The position numbers and the translations under genes were made by a program. A DNA stretch of 64,000 nucleotides from G963691835 sp963691835 (GTDB lineage: Bacteria; Pseudomonadota; Alphaproteobacteria; Thalassobaculales; Thalassobaculaceae): the NCBI GenBank assembly GCA_963691835.1, contig OY829383.1, positions 806,001 through 870,000 on the forward strand. The letters run 5' to 3'. Of this stretch, positions 28,118 to 36,795 are shown piece after piece. The notes beneath the pieces are model-generated. The model searched no databases. It saw nothing but the letters and a program-made list of their open reading frames with translations, and had not been told where the DNA came from. Position 1 is the stretch's first letter. Each line of letters opens with the position of its first letter.

Positions 28118-31100
28118 CTACAGTGGGATACCATTACGCACAATTGACCATACCGTTCGCGCGCCCTCGATGCCTTCCCGACGCGCGGCCTCATAGACGC
28201 AACTCATCAGACCGTAGGTCGCGAACGGCCTGTATTTCTGAATGGTCTTAATTCTGCCGATTTCGCCGTCAGACATGAAGTCGTCCAGATATACCACGTT
28301 CGACTCTTCGTTCGCCTTCCGCTCTTCGGCAGCCCGTGCGACAGCTTCGATCCTGATCTGAAGAGCCTCAGTCCAATCGTCGCCCTCTAGGCCGTGACGG
28401 GACGGGTGAGAGGCGTCGGCGTTAAAGTCCACATCTGAACCGCCGGGCTTGCTCTCCATCGCCTCAAGGGCCTCTAGGGCGGTCTGGGCGGGATACACAA
28501 CGTCTTCCTTGCCCTCGCTCGGGAAGACCTGAACCCACTTGTCACCATCGAGGCGCTGGATCTTCGTCACCTTGTCGGCAAAGACACCAAGAAACGCCGG
28601 GATAGACAGGACCGGCTCAAGGGCGGACGGCATGGCGATAGTCTTGGGCTGGCCCCGGCCCGAACTCACCTTGTAGGAGGCAATTTCAGTCGCGCCGAAT
28701 AGAATCTCAGGTCTATTAATGTATATATAGAGTTGAGATATTCCCTCCCCCTCGGAAACGGCAGAAAGCAAGGCTTTCGAGACCAATCCGCCACTGATCC
28801 GCCCCGCGATGTCGGCCTTGAAGTTGTGTAGATCCCTACCGTTTACCGCCAAACCCTGGACGTTCGCGCTCAACCACATTGCTTCCATCCGCAGATAACC
28901 CTTCGCGCGGATGCATTCGACGGCAACGTTCGTTGCGCGGTCGCTGATGTCGTCCTGCCGCTCCATATGCTTGATCATGTTGTCAGCGGACATCTCGGCA
29001 TTGACGTCCATGTCGAATTCGCCGGTTCCGAGATGGAAGATGTCTCTCGCATGACGCACGGGGCGAAGGCGGTGATCGGACTGATAGACTTCGACGCCAG
29101 AACGGGAGTGGCCGAACTCATCTTCTAACTGCCCCCGCCATCCGCAGCGCTTGCGAGTGATGACGCTGTCATCTGAGAACCGACGTTCAAACTCAACCTG
29201 CGGATACCACGGCTTCCCGTTGACGGCCTCTAGCTTGTCGTTGATGGCATCCGGTCGGCTCATGAAGTGAGCACGGGACCGGTACAGGCTGGCATATGGC
29301 GGAATGACGTTGTCGCCGATGGTGATGATGACACGGCAATTCTCCCAGGCATTGATTCCACGGACAGCGAAATAGTGGGCCGTGGTCACGCCGGGGATTG
29401 CTTCGAGGGCCTTCTTGAAGGTCAATTTGCCGTCGTGCTTGGTCTTGAGGACGCTCAGGTTCCCGACGATAAGAACCGGGTGCGATACCTGCGAACCGCC
29501 TTCTTCTTTGATCTTGTGGCGAGCATACGAGACAGCGGCACGGGCCAACCTCAGCACCTTGTCGCGTCGCTCCTTTTTCGTCTTCATGGCACCGATGGAA
29601 AATGCTTCCGTGTTTGGCGACAGTGTGGCCACGAAGCAATCGGGATGCAGGGGGATTTTGATCGGCTCTAGGAAGTGCGCGTCATCACCGAACACGGCCT
29701 TCGTGGGTGCTTCCATCAGGTTGGCGTCCATGACGAGCGTCGGACGGTCCCGATACCGGTAATCTTTAGCGGAACAGACTTTCCGGTAGCGGATGTCATT
29801 TTCGTCTTCTGGGGTGCCCTCAGCGGAGAAGCTGTTGAAGTGGTCACGGGTCGACTCGGTCCTGCCGGAGAAGTTGGCAAACCAGCCGCCACTCTGAACG
29901 ACCGTGGCTTCAAATTCCGTCTTGATGGCTTGCAGGGTCTTCCGCAGATCCGAGATCTGAAGGTGCTCCATAATCTCGGCGGCGCTGGTGTAAGCCCCCT
30001 CTCTCGTTTGCATGTAGCCCTTCTCTTCCCTCTCGATCACCACGCCGCGATAGTTCCGCTCTGCCGTGAAGACAGTTGATACGATCTTCCGGAGATCGAT
30101 TGCCTCTATGGCCGTGCCTTCATGCAGCGCGCGGAGTCCGTCGTCCCGGTCGTGCATGACACAGATCTTCAGAACCTTGATGGTCCGGTCGAAGTGCTCA
30201 ATCGCGTCATCGATATCGATCATCTTCTGTAAATTGAGGGCCTTCGGCTGCTTCACCTGCTTCGGGGCCGGGATGCCAGACTTGCGGCCACCAGCGTCGA
30301 CCCATGCCTGATATTCGATCCGGTAATTGTCGAACTGCTCGGACAATCCGTTGAACTTCTCTAGCTTCTTCGCGTTCTTTTCTTCCCGCTTATGGTTCTC
30401 GGCAGTCAGACCGATCCGGATGGCTTTGATCATTTCCGGGGCGTTCTTGAGGACGAACGGGTCTGTCGTTTGGGCGTTCGGATCTTCGTCGATGATGACC
30501 AGATCGGGAGCGTGCAGCCCATACGGCAGAGCGTTGAAGGCGTAGAAGTGCGACAGGACGACGATGACGTGTTTCTTCTTGGTGGACCGGCCTTCTTTCT
30601 TGAACTGGATCTGTTCGGCCTTGTCGACATCGTTGGCAAAACCGGCATGTTCTGCGATCTGGCGGACCTGTTTCATAGAACCGCAGATATCCCGCAGAAC
30701 GCACCCGTCACACCACGTCGCGACGGTCGACAGTTCCATCTTCCCAGATGCTTCGGCGCCTCTGGTGAAAAGGCAATTCCGCGTGTCACCCTCGGCATCA
30801 AATCCGGACGGCATATCACCGTCCTCGCCAATTCTCTCCTTGATCTGATCAATGGAGGGCTGACTGTCAGAGACAGCAGAACGGCCTTTCCATTGCTGGA
30901 CGTGGATAGAGCCTGACAGGCCATCTTTCGCGATCTGACCGGAGAGTTTTTCGGCGATCTCGTCCGCGATGGCGTGGGTCGGAACAACCATCCAAGTGAT
31001 CAGCGGGGTTTCGCTGGAGTCGATCTTCGCAAGCTCACCGATCAGGGATGAGATAGCGTTGTGTGTCTTGCCGCCACCGGCTTCGATCAGGGAGGCGAGT

Positions 31101-32548
31101 AGCAGGGCGCGGGTTGTGTTGTACCGGCTGCAAAGACGCTCAAGGGTGTCGTCGTCTTTGGTCCGGACAGCGTAGGCATAGGCGACAAGGTCGACCATCG
31201 CACCGGAGATGGTTCGGCCAACGGCTTCCATTCTTTCCGCACGGATAGCCTCGATTTTGTCCCTGGACGTGGAACGGAAGTCACCACCGAACGCGAATGG
31301 CGTCTCTTCTTCCTGATTCTCGAATTCCGGCTCATCGGGGGATTGCCAGCCAAGGGACGGGCCATTCTTCTTGATGTGCTTGATCGCGTTTTTGACGGTG
31401 CTCTTTGCCTTGTCGGCCTCACGCATCCGCCGCTCTTGCACGTCGAACGACAAGGGGGCTTGGCCGATGGTGGCTTTCAGTTCGGCGGTGAAGGACGCCA
31501 CAAAGTTCGGATCATCAAGCGCCTCAAGATTGAGGCTCAGGCACCGCAGCACCATGAAGAAGACCCGCTTGTTGAACTCCGTGGTCGCGGAATCGCCAAG
31601 CTGCGCGGGGTTCAGGTGTCCGGAGATGTGCCGATAGTTGCCGTCACTCTTCCCGAACCTTCTTTCCGGGACAGCGTTCGCCTTATCCATCACGTTGACG
31701 TCCAGGACGAGAGTCCCGTCAATCGGATCGGCATCAACGAAGACGGTGCGGTTCTCTTCGGCGATGTCGCGGCATAGGCCACGTTCAAGGATGGCGGGGG
31801 ACGTGAAGATGAGATTCTTCGACGAATAAACCGCCGTATCAAGGACGTTGTCGCCCTTGGTGTTCAGGCCCACGTTCCGGGACCGCTCGTTAATCGCATC
31901 GATGATCTTCCGGCGCTCTTCCAGGGTGCAAGCGTGCGAAAGGGCAATTCCCAGATGGCACTTCAGGACGAAGTCGAATGTGCCGTCATCGTTACGGGTG
32001 ACGGGCGTCAACGCGTCGTAGGGGTGCCCGTAATCATCAGCCTCAACTGTCCGGACACCAAACGAACCGGAGAACTGAGACACAACGGCCAGCCCATACA
32101 GATCCGGGATGAGATCAACAGCGAACCGAATGGCGTTCTCCGGATCGATGCGCGGATCAAAGGGGCAATCGTTGACGGTCAGGCCGTCAATATCGGCGAT
32201 CAGCAGATGAGATTGAGCGTCGATGTAGTGCGCTTCATCGAGCGGACGAAGGCTATCTGGCCTGGCCGAACTCGGATTGTTCGGATTGAACACGCCAGCG
32301 GAAAGGCATCGGGTGTTGTCACCTTCAATCGTTTTCAGCAGATCGTGAAAGCTGCGAAGAAGTTCCTCCGGCCCCTTGTGTTCTAGCCTGTACTGGATAG
32401 AACGCCGTTGAGCGACACCGTAGAAAATCGATCCGATCTTCCCCCCGTCGAATCTGAGTTTCTTAGCATAATCGGCAAAACCCCCGTTCTCATACAGCGG
32501 GGAATAAAGAACCGTGACGCTATCGGTGAATTCAATCTTCGTATGCAC
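28118..32548 (-). CDS. Primase-polymerase/Fe-S helicase replication protein
   Basis: This 1476-residue protein has an N-terminal archaeo-eukaryotic-type primase module: D119/D121 in LLIADIDGL, H198 in VLKCHLGI and D237 in VLDTAVYSSKNLIF, matching the DxD, xxH and hD motifs of PrimPols. A helicase follows, with Walker A EAGGGKT (489-495), four cysteines between motifs I and II (C592, C613, C616, C622; an Fe-S pattern as in XPD/DinG helicases) and motif II IIDED (685-689). Near the C-terminal part is VRGINAWENCRVIITIGD, a motif VI-like block. It probably primes and unwinds during replication of the integrative element. The start is GTG with AAGGA nine bases upstream. It is transcribed divergently from the repressor at 32954. 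Confidence 0.75.
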   Translation of the reverse strand: MHTKIEFTDSVTVLYSPLYENGGFADYAKKLRFDGGKIGSIFYGVAQRRSIQYRLEHKGPEELLRSFHDLLKTIEGDNTRCLSAGVFNPNNPSSARPDSLRPLDEAHYIDAQSHLLIADIDGLTVNDCPFDPRIDPENAIRFAVDLIPDLYGLAVVSQFSGSFGVRTVEADDYGHPYDALTPVTRNDDGTFDFVLKCHLGIALSHACTLEERRKIIDAINERSRNVGLNTKGDNVLDTAVYSSKNLIFTSPAILERGLCRDIAEENRTVFVDADPIDGTLVLDVNVMDKANAVPERRFGKSDGNYRHISGHLNPAQLGDSATTEFNKRVFFMVLRCLSLNLEALDDPNFVASFTAELKATIGQAPLSFDVQERRMREADKAKSTVKNAIKHIKKNGPSLGWQSPDEPEFENQEEETPFAFGGDFRSTSRDKIEAIRAERMEAVGRTISGAMVDLVAYAYAVRTKDDDTLERLCSRYNTTRALLLASLIEAGGGKTHNAISSLIGELAKIDSSETPLITWMVVPTHAIADEIAEKLSGQIAKDGLSGSIHVQQWKGRSAVSDSQPSIDQIKERIGEDGDMPSGFDAEGDTRNCLFTRGAEASGKMELSTVATWCDGCVLRDICGSMKQVRQIAEHAGFANDVDKAEQIQFKKEGRSTKKKHVIVVLSHFYAFNALPYGLHAPDLVIIDEDPNAQTTDPFVLKNAPEMIKAIRIGLTAENHKREEKNAKKLEKFNGLSEQFDNYRIEYQAWVDAGGRKSGIPAPKQVKQPKALNLQKMIDIDDAIEHFDRTIKVLKICVMHDRDDGLRALHEGTAIEAIDLRKIVSTVFTAERNYRGVVIEREEKGYMQTREGAYTSAAEIMEHLQISDLRKTLQAIKTEFEATVVQSGGWFANFSGRTESTRDHFNSFSAEGTPEDENDIRYRKVCSAKDYRYRDRPTLVMDANLMEAPTKAVFGDDAHFLEPIKIPLHPDCFVATLSPNTEAFSIGAMKTKKERRDKVLRLARAAVSYARHKIKEEGGSQVSHPVLIVGNLSVLKTKHDGKLTFKKALEAIPGVTTAHYFAVRGINAWENCRVIITIGDNVIPPYASLYRSRAHFMSRPDAINDKLEAVNGKPWYPQVEFERRFSDDSVITRKRCGWRGQLEDEFGHSRSGVEVYQSDHRLRPVRHARDIFHLGTGEFDMDVNAEMSADNMIKHMERQDDISDRATNVAVECIRAKGYLRMEAMWLSANVQGLAVNGRDLHNFKADIAGRISGGLVSKALLSAVSEGEGISQLYIYINRPEILFGATEIASYKVSSGRGQPKTIAMPSALEPVLSIPAFLGVFADKVTKIQRLDGDKWVQVFPSEGKEDVVYPAQTALEALEAMESKPGGSDVDFNADASHPSRHGLEGDDWTEALQIRIEAVARAAEERKANEESNVVYLDDFMSDGEIGRIKTIQKYRPFATYGLMSCVYEAARREGIEGARTVWSIVRNGIPL

Positions 32549-32681
32549 TTCCCTGTTTCCTTCTCAAAACGCGGCCAGCGTGGGCCTTAGATATCGTTTT
32601 GGAGAGAGTTCCGCGGGCATACTCCTCTTGTTCGCTGGTCAAACGAACTTGATGCTCGCTAAAGCTCCTTCCCCGTCTTTA

Positions 32682-32712
32682 GACGCCTCGGAACCGCAAA
32701 TTTCGAGGCGTC
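32682..32712. repeat. Perfect 9-base hairpin in the leader of the replication gene
   Basis: GACGCCTCG and CGAGGCGTC are separated by 13 bases. The hairpin lies about 130 bases upstream of the GTG start, inside the predicted leader transcript. There is no T run on either side, so it is a leader structure or protein-binding site more than a classical terminator. Confidence 0.5.
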
Positions 32713-32903
32713 CTATTATTCCATTTTTGGCAACATTCATGACATCCGCTTAAGCGCGCGCGCAGGAACAACAATAGCGGCTCAAGCCTTGGCCGCCCAG
32801 CACACAGACTGCAATCAACCGCTAGAAAGCCTATCCCTAGACCTGCTTCCTATGACTCAGAAAAGGATCATCCACCCTCTTCTCCCCAACGCCAATCGCT
32901 GCA

Positions 32904-32957
32904 TCATTTGTTGACATTATTCGTATAGATCAATATTCTTATTATGTCAACAAATGA
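32904..32957. promoter_or_regulatory. Symmetric divergent promoter with 14-base operator arms
   Basis: Two perfect 14-base inverted arms (32904-32917 and 32944-32957) each contain a TTGACA. Rightward: TTGACA (32911-32916), 17 bases, TATTCT (32934-32939), serving the repressor. Leftward: TTGACA (complement of 32945-32950), 17 bases, TATACG (complement of 32922-32927), serving the replication gene. The two promoters therefore overlap and fire outward, and a dimeric repressor on either arm would cover a -35 box. The right arm contains the first possible start codon of the repressor. Confidence 0.7.
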
Positions 32958-33778
32958 ATTGGGCTACACCCATGGAAGGCAATCACATCAAGGATCTTCG
33001 TGAAGCTCGTGGAATGAGCCTTCAGGACGTGTCGAACGAACTGAAGTTGCACGGCTATGAGATGAGCCGGTCGGCGATCTCGCGCATCGAGTCCGGAAGC
33101 CGTCGCCTGACGATGGATTGGGCCGAAGCATTCGCCAAGGCTTTCCGCTGCACTGTTTCCGACGTGGTCGGCGACGATGCCGAGGGTTTCGATCTTGCCG
33201 AACTGAAGAAGGCAATCGAGGAACAAGGACTGTCCAAGTCCAGCCTCGCCACCGCGCTCGGAAAGCGCCCCCAGGCCGTGACGTATATGCTGAACGGTGA
33301 GCGGCGCATTCGTCCGGAAGAAGTCGTCATCATTCGGGAATGGCTCGCCACTGCTCCGAAGAGACGTCCGGGTCGTCCGCCGATGACGCCTTCACCTTCC
33401 AGCACGGTTCGGATTCCGGTCTATTCGCTGGTCAAGGAGTCGGACGGATTCCATCGTCAAAGGGTCACGGCAAAGTTCCTCGATTCAACCAACCCGCTTA
33501 ATGGTGTCCGTGGTGCTTTCGCAGAGATCTTCCCCATGACGGTCGAGATGGCACCACGTTTCGAGCCGGGTGACATCCTCGCTATCGATCAGACCAAGAC
33601 GCCGCGACCCGGTGACTATGTCCGTGTAGAACTGAACACGGGCGTCATCGTCTATCGGAAGCTAGAGTCATTCAGCGCGGCGGGGTTCAAGATCTCGACG
33701 GCGGACGGGACTGAGTCGATGATCAAAGAGTCGGACTTCAAGATGATGCAGCCGGTTGTCGCGACGTTCGCGGGCTAG
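32954..33778 (+). CDS. CI/LexA-like repressor with two helix-turn-helix domains
   Basis: This 274-residue protein has an XRE helix-turn-helix (about 11-55, MSLQDVSNELKLHGYEMSRS), a second helix-turn-helix-like region (about 81-130, SKSSLATALGKRPQAVTYML) and a C-terminal S24/LexA-type fold (about 152-274, EPGDILAID..PRPGDYVRVE). At the position of the catalytic serine (family form SM.P.F..GD) there is E198 in VEMAPRFEPGD; a lysine (K236) is kept. Self-cleavage is therefore doubtful. The start may be ATG 32954 (near-leaderless) or ATG 32972; neither has a ribosome site. It probably represses the divergent replication gene and itself. Confidence 0.85.
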   Translation: MNWATPMEGNHIKDLREARGMSLQDVSNELKLHGYEMSRSAISRIESGSRRLTMDWAEAFAKAFRCTVSDVVGDDAEGFDLAELKKAIEEQGLSKSSLATALGKRPQAVTYMLNGERRIRPEEVVIIREWLATAPKRRPGRPPMTPSPSSTVRIPVYSLVKESDGFHRQRVTAKFLDSTNPLNGVRGAFAEIFPMTVEMAPRFEPGDILAIDQTKTPRPGDYVRVELNTGVIVYRKLESFSAAGFKISTADGTESMIKESDFKMMQPVVATFAG

Positions 33779-35211
33779 AACTTCAGGAGTCGGATTGCCT
33801 GATGAAGCCGGTCCATGCTGACCCCTCGCCCATAGGACCGCCCTACCCCACCCCCGGAATGGCCTGTCAGTGCGTCGTGGACTTCCTCTAAGACACCAGC
33901 ATCGCGACAGGCCCGCTTGAACGTGTGACGTAGGCTATGGAAGGTCAGCCTCCGGTCTGTGATCTCGGCTTCGTCACGTAACCACCGCATCCATCGCTTT
34001 GAGAAAGCCGCCGCGTTCCGGTCAAATAGGTCATCCTCCGATGCCCCAACGAACTTGACGAACCCGAGCCGGATCAGTTCGGGATGAAGCGGCACGTCTC
34101 GGCGCGACGTCTCGGTCTTGAGACTCTTGCCGTTCTCCGGATCGTCGAGAATGGAGATATGCCACCCGCCGGGGTCCTGTTTGATGTCCGCTTTGGTGAG
34201 GTTCGCAAGCTCGGCTTGACGCGCTCCGGTGTATGAGGCGAGCAATGTGAGCCACGCATCGCCGGGGCGTGCGCTAGATCGTGCGTGACGGGCGTTGGCG
34301 AGGATCTTGGACATTTGCCCCGCATCGAACGGAAGCCGCTCCACGACTGTCCCACGGACCTTGATGGTGATACCCGCCGCCGGATTGGATTCGATCAATC
34401 CGGCATCGTCGGCGTTCGCCAAGATCGCCTTCACTAAGCGAAGCATCTTGACCGCGCTTTGGGGGGCGATGAGTGGCGCTTGATTGTCTTCGGCCCACTT
34501 TACCAAGGAAGGCAACGGAAGCGCCGACACCTTCCTTGAGACGTGCTTCGGCATGCCGAGCAAGGCAGATCGGAAGTCGCGAATGTGTGCCGGTGTGATC
34601 TCGTTTGCATCAAGATCCGGATGAAGCTCATTGAACCGGCGGACGGCTGCTTCAGCTTCCACGATGGTCTTTCGAGCCGGTTCGGTTGTCCGCTTCCAAT
34701 CATCCAACAAGCCGGTGATGGCGCCCGTCGTTGCATTTCCCGTCGCGGTATCGGCAAGCTTCTCAAGGGTCTTCGCGAACCCGTCATGAGCCTCATTCAT
34801 CAACGCATCGGCGGACCGGGCGAAGCCCATCATCGTGTTGACGTCAACGCCGAGACGATTGGCCTCAAGCATCCCCGCCTTCACGAGACGGTCGCGCCAT
34901 TTAGCGTCGGCTACCTTGGCTCTCTCAAGACCGTCGTGGATCTCTTCCTTGGAAGCTCCGGCGGAGACGTCGACACCCGTATTCTTGAGTGCTTCGAGTG
35001 CCTCACCACCGCCGGAGCGCATCCGGTCAATCAACTCGTCATGATTTTCGGCGATAGTCGCGGCAAGGCGTGACGCCTCTCGCTTGTCTTTTGTCCGCAG
35101 GGATTGACGCCAGAAAGGTTTGCCGACCGTTTCGAGAAGGTCATTCGGGACGCGGCGCGAGTAGTACCACACGCTTCCGACCCGGCTGATATGGGGTGCT
35201 TTGCCGGTCAA
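33775..35211 (-). CDS. Tyrosine recombinase/integrase
   Basis: This 478-residue site-specific recombinase has a basic N-terminal DNA-binding region (YYSRRVPNDLLETVGK, the type found at the start of many proteobacterial integrases), a SAM-like core-binding domain and a catalytic domain. The residues R331 (TGARQAEL), H425 and R428 (HSLRHTF), H451 (TGHS) and Y460 (SYGRG) make the full R-H-R-H-Y set. The only credible start is TTG at 35211. Its upstream end lies 85 bases from the 3' end of tRNA-Arg, the standard position for an integrase that uses a tRNA attachment site. Its stop codon overlaps that of the convergent repressor at CTAG. Confidence 0.92.
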   Translation of the reverse strand: MTGKAPHISRVGSVWYYSRRVPNDLLETVGKPFWRQSLRTKDKREASRLAATIAENHDELIDRMRSGGGEALEALKNTGVDVSAGASKEEIHDGLERAKVADAKWRDRLVKAGMLEANRLGVDVNTMMGFARSADALMNEAHDGFAKTLEKLADTATGNATTGAITGLLDDWKRTTEPARKTIVEAEAAVRRFNELHPDLDANEITPAHIRDFRSALLGMPKHVSRKVSALPLPSLVKWAEDNQAPLIAPQSAVKMLRLVKAILANADDAGLIESNPAAGITIKVRGTVVERLPFDAGQMSKILANARHARSSARPGDAWLTLLASYTGARQAELANLTKADIKQDPGGWHISILDDPENGKSLKTETSRRDVPLHPELIRLGFVKFVGASEDDLFDRNAAAFSKRWMRWLRDEAEITDRRLTFHSLRHTFKRACRDAGVLEEVHDALTGHSGGGVGRSYGRGVSMDRLHQAIRLLKF

Positions 35212-35245
35212 TGTTATCGCCTTTGTTGTCGAGTTTGAGCTTCGG

Positions 35246-35270
35246 AACGCTAGGAATTCCAGCGTTTTTT
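35246..35270 (+). terminator. Hairpin plus T run at the element edge
   Basis: AACGCT (35246-35251) and AGCGTT (35261-35266) enclose a short, partly self-complementary loop and are followed by six Ts, so it reads as a Rho-independent terminator for rightward transcription. No rightward gene ends nearby, so it may insulate the tRNA locus from element transcripts. Confidence 0.45.
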
Positions 35271-35296
35271 GTCAAATCAAAGGCTTGGGAGAGTAT

Positions 35297-35373
35297 TGGC
35301 GACCCCGACAGGATTCGAACCTGTGACCTACAGATTAGGAATCTGTCGCTCTATCCTGCTGAGCTACGGGGCC
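35297..35373 (-). tRNA. tRNA-Arg (anticodon CCT)
   Basis: Read on the minus strand, the 77 bases fold into a full cloverleaf. The acceptor GGCCCCG pairs with CGGGGTC, the D arm contains AGCTCAGC, and the anticodon stem ACAGA/TCTGT has loop TTCCTAA (anticodon CCT). The T arm contains GGTTCGAATCC, and CCA is encoded. The integrase starts just beyond the 3' end, so this gene is the likely attachment site and was kept intact by the element. Confidence 0.93.
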
Positions 35374-35463
35374 GCACTGGACCTTCATACCGGATCACGG
35401 GGGTCTGGAAAAGCGCTGGCGGGACACTCACCCATGGGAAACGGGCACGTCTGATGACAATCG

Positions 35464-36795
35464 TCAGTACGGCCGGTCGCCGAGGACGGTGCAGCGGCGC
35501 ATGACACGGATGGCGGCGGCGGTGTCGAAACCCGTGGCACGGTGGAGGAGACAGCGGTTGTCCCAGACCATGACCTCGCCAGGCTTCCAGGCATGGCGGT
35601 AGATCCGGTCCTCGGGTGCTGCGAGGCGGTTGACCTCTTCGATCAGCGCCCGGCCCTTATCGTAGTCCATCCCATCGACCCATTCGGCGTGATCGCCCGC
35701 GAACACACACCGGCGCCCCGTCTCGGGATGGGTGCGGGCGATGGGATGAGGCACCGGCGGGACCTGGGCCTTTTGGGCCTCGGTCATCGGGTCCTCCCCA
35801 TGGCGGCGGGAGCGGGAGAAATCCAGGTTGTGAAAGGCGCGTAATCCCGACAGGCGGGCCTTCCAGTCCTCCGGCAGGCGATCCCAGGCACCGTACATAT
35901 CGGCGAAATGCGTCTCTCCCCCCTCCTCCGGGACAACCTCTGCCACCATCATCGTCGCCTGCCCCGTTGTCTCCCGCCAGGAGCCGTCGGTGTGCCAGTG
36001 CAACGTCCCCTTGTCCGGATGCTTGCCGTTGGGCCGTCCGTCCTCCCCCCGGTTGGTCAGAACATAGATCTCCGGATGATCCGGGTAGGCGTGATACTGG
36101 TTCATCACATGGACCTGGACCTCGCCAAAGTTCCGGGCAAAGGCGACCTGGACATCCGGTGACACGTCCTGATCGCGGAACAGGATCAACTGGTGATCCA
36201 AAAAGGCTTGGTAGACGTGCCGGAACACCTCGGGATCGGCCGCCGTCGCCAGATCGATGCCAGCGATCTCCCGACCGAAACCGGGGTCGGGGTCAAGCGG
36301 CTTCAGCTCAAAGGGCGCGCCGTTGACGGCCGCCGATGGGTTGAGAGCCGCCTGGTTGAGCGCCGACTGGTTAAGCGCAGCACGGGCCGAACCAGTGGAT
36401 CGCTCCAGGTCGTCCTCGATATGCAGCCACGGAAGGCGGCATCCGTAGTGGGCATGACGGCGCGGTGCCAGCGCGTCGGCCTGATCCAGAATCCCCAGCG
36501 GAATATAGACTTGCCCCGGAAGGTAGTCGTAGCGCCCCGTCACTGGGGAGCCGCACGACTCACAGAAGGTTCTGGTGACGCCTGGATTCACTGTAACGCA
36601 CCGCCCCTCGCTCGGAGAAACCATTACAGCTCCCTCATCAAATGCTGCGAACGCCGCGACCGGCGCTCCGGTGACACGGCGGCAGTCGGCGCAATGGCAG
36701 TAGGCGATGTCCCTCGGCGGGCGGATGGCGCGTACGGTGATCGCCCCGCAGTAGCATCGTCCTGTGATCTCTTTCGGCGTCTGGTCATCCGGCAT
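35464..36795 (-). CDS. GFA domain-TauD dioxygenase fusion
   Basis: This 443-residue protein has residues 10-130 as a glutathione-dependent formaldehyde-activating (GFA/CENP-V) zinc domain: C14, C16, C33, C35, C38, C78 and C81 in CYCG, CHCADC and CESC. A flexible linker with repeated ALNQ/ALNP units (about 138-155) leads to a TauD/TfdA Fe(II)/2-oxoglutarate dioxygenase (about 160-443) with H268/D270 (HWHTDGSW) and H418 (LHRATGFD). Both domains are complete and keep their metal ligands. ATG 36795 has AAGGA eight bases upstream; the longer TTG start at 36828 is less likely. The substrate is unknown. It is transcribed divergently from the hydratase-like gene at 36953. Confidence 0.88.
   Translation of the reverse strand: MPDDQTPKEITGRCYCGAITVRAIRPPRDIAYCHCADCRRVTGAPVAAFAAFDEGAVMVSPSEGRCVTVNPGVTRTFCESCGSPVTGRYDYLPGQVYIPLGILDQADALAPRRHAHYGCRLPWLHIEDDLERSTGSARAALNQSALNQAALNPSAAVNGAPFELKPLDPDPGFGREIAGIDLATAADPEVFRHVYQAFLDHQLILFRDQDVSPDVQVAFARNFGEVQVHVMNQYHAYPDHPEIYVLTNRGEDGRPNGKHPDKGTLHWHTDGSWRETTGQATMMVAEVVPEEGGETHFADMYGAWDRLPEDWKARLSGLRAFHNLDFSRSRRHGEDPMTEAQKAQVPPVPHPIARTHPETGRRCVFAGDHAEWVDGMDYDKGRALIEEVNRLAAPEDRIYRHAWKPGEVMVWDNRCLLHRATGFDTAAAIRVMRRCTVLGDRPY

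Noticed and set aside
31343..32386. Several 100-150 codon plus-strand frames opposite the replication gene
   Set aside because: They shadow the 1476-residue protein, which has continuous motif support.
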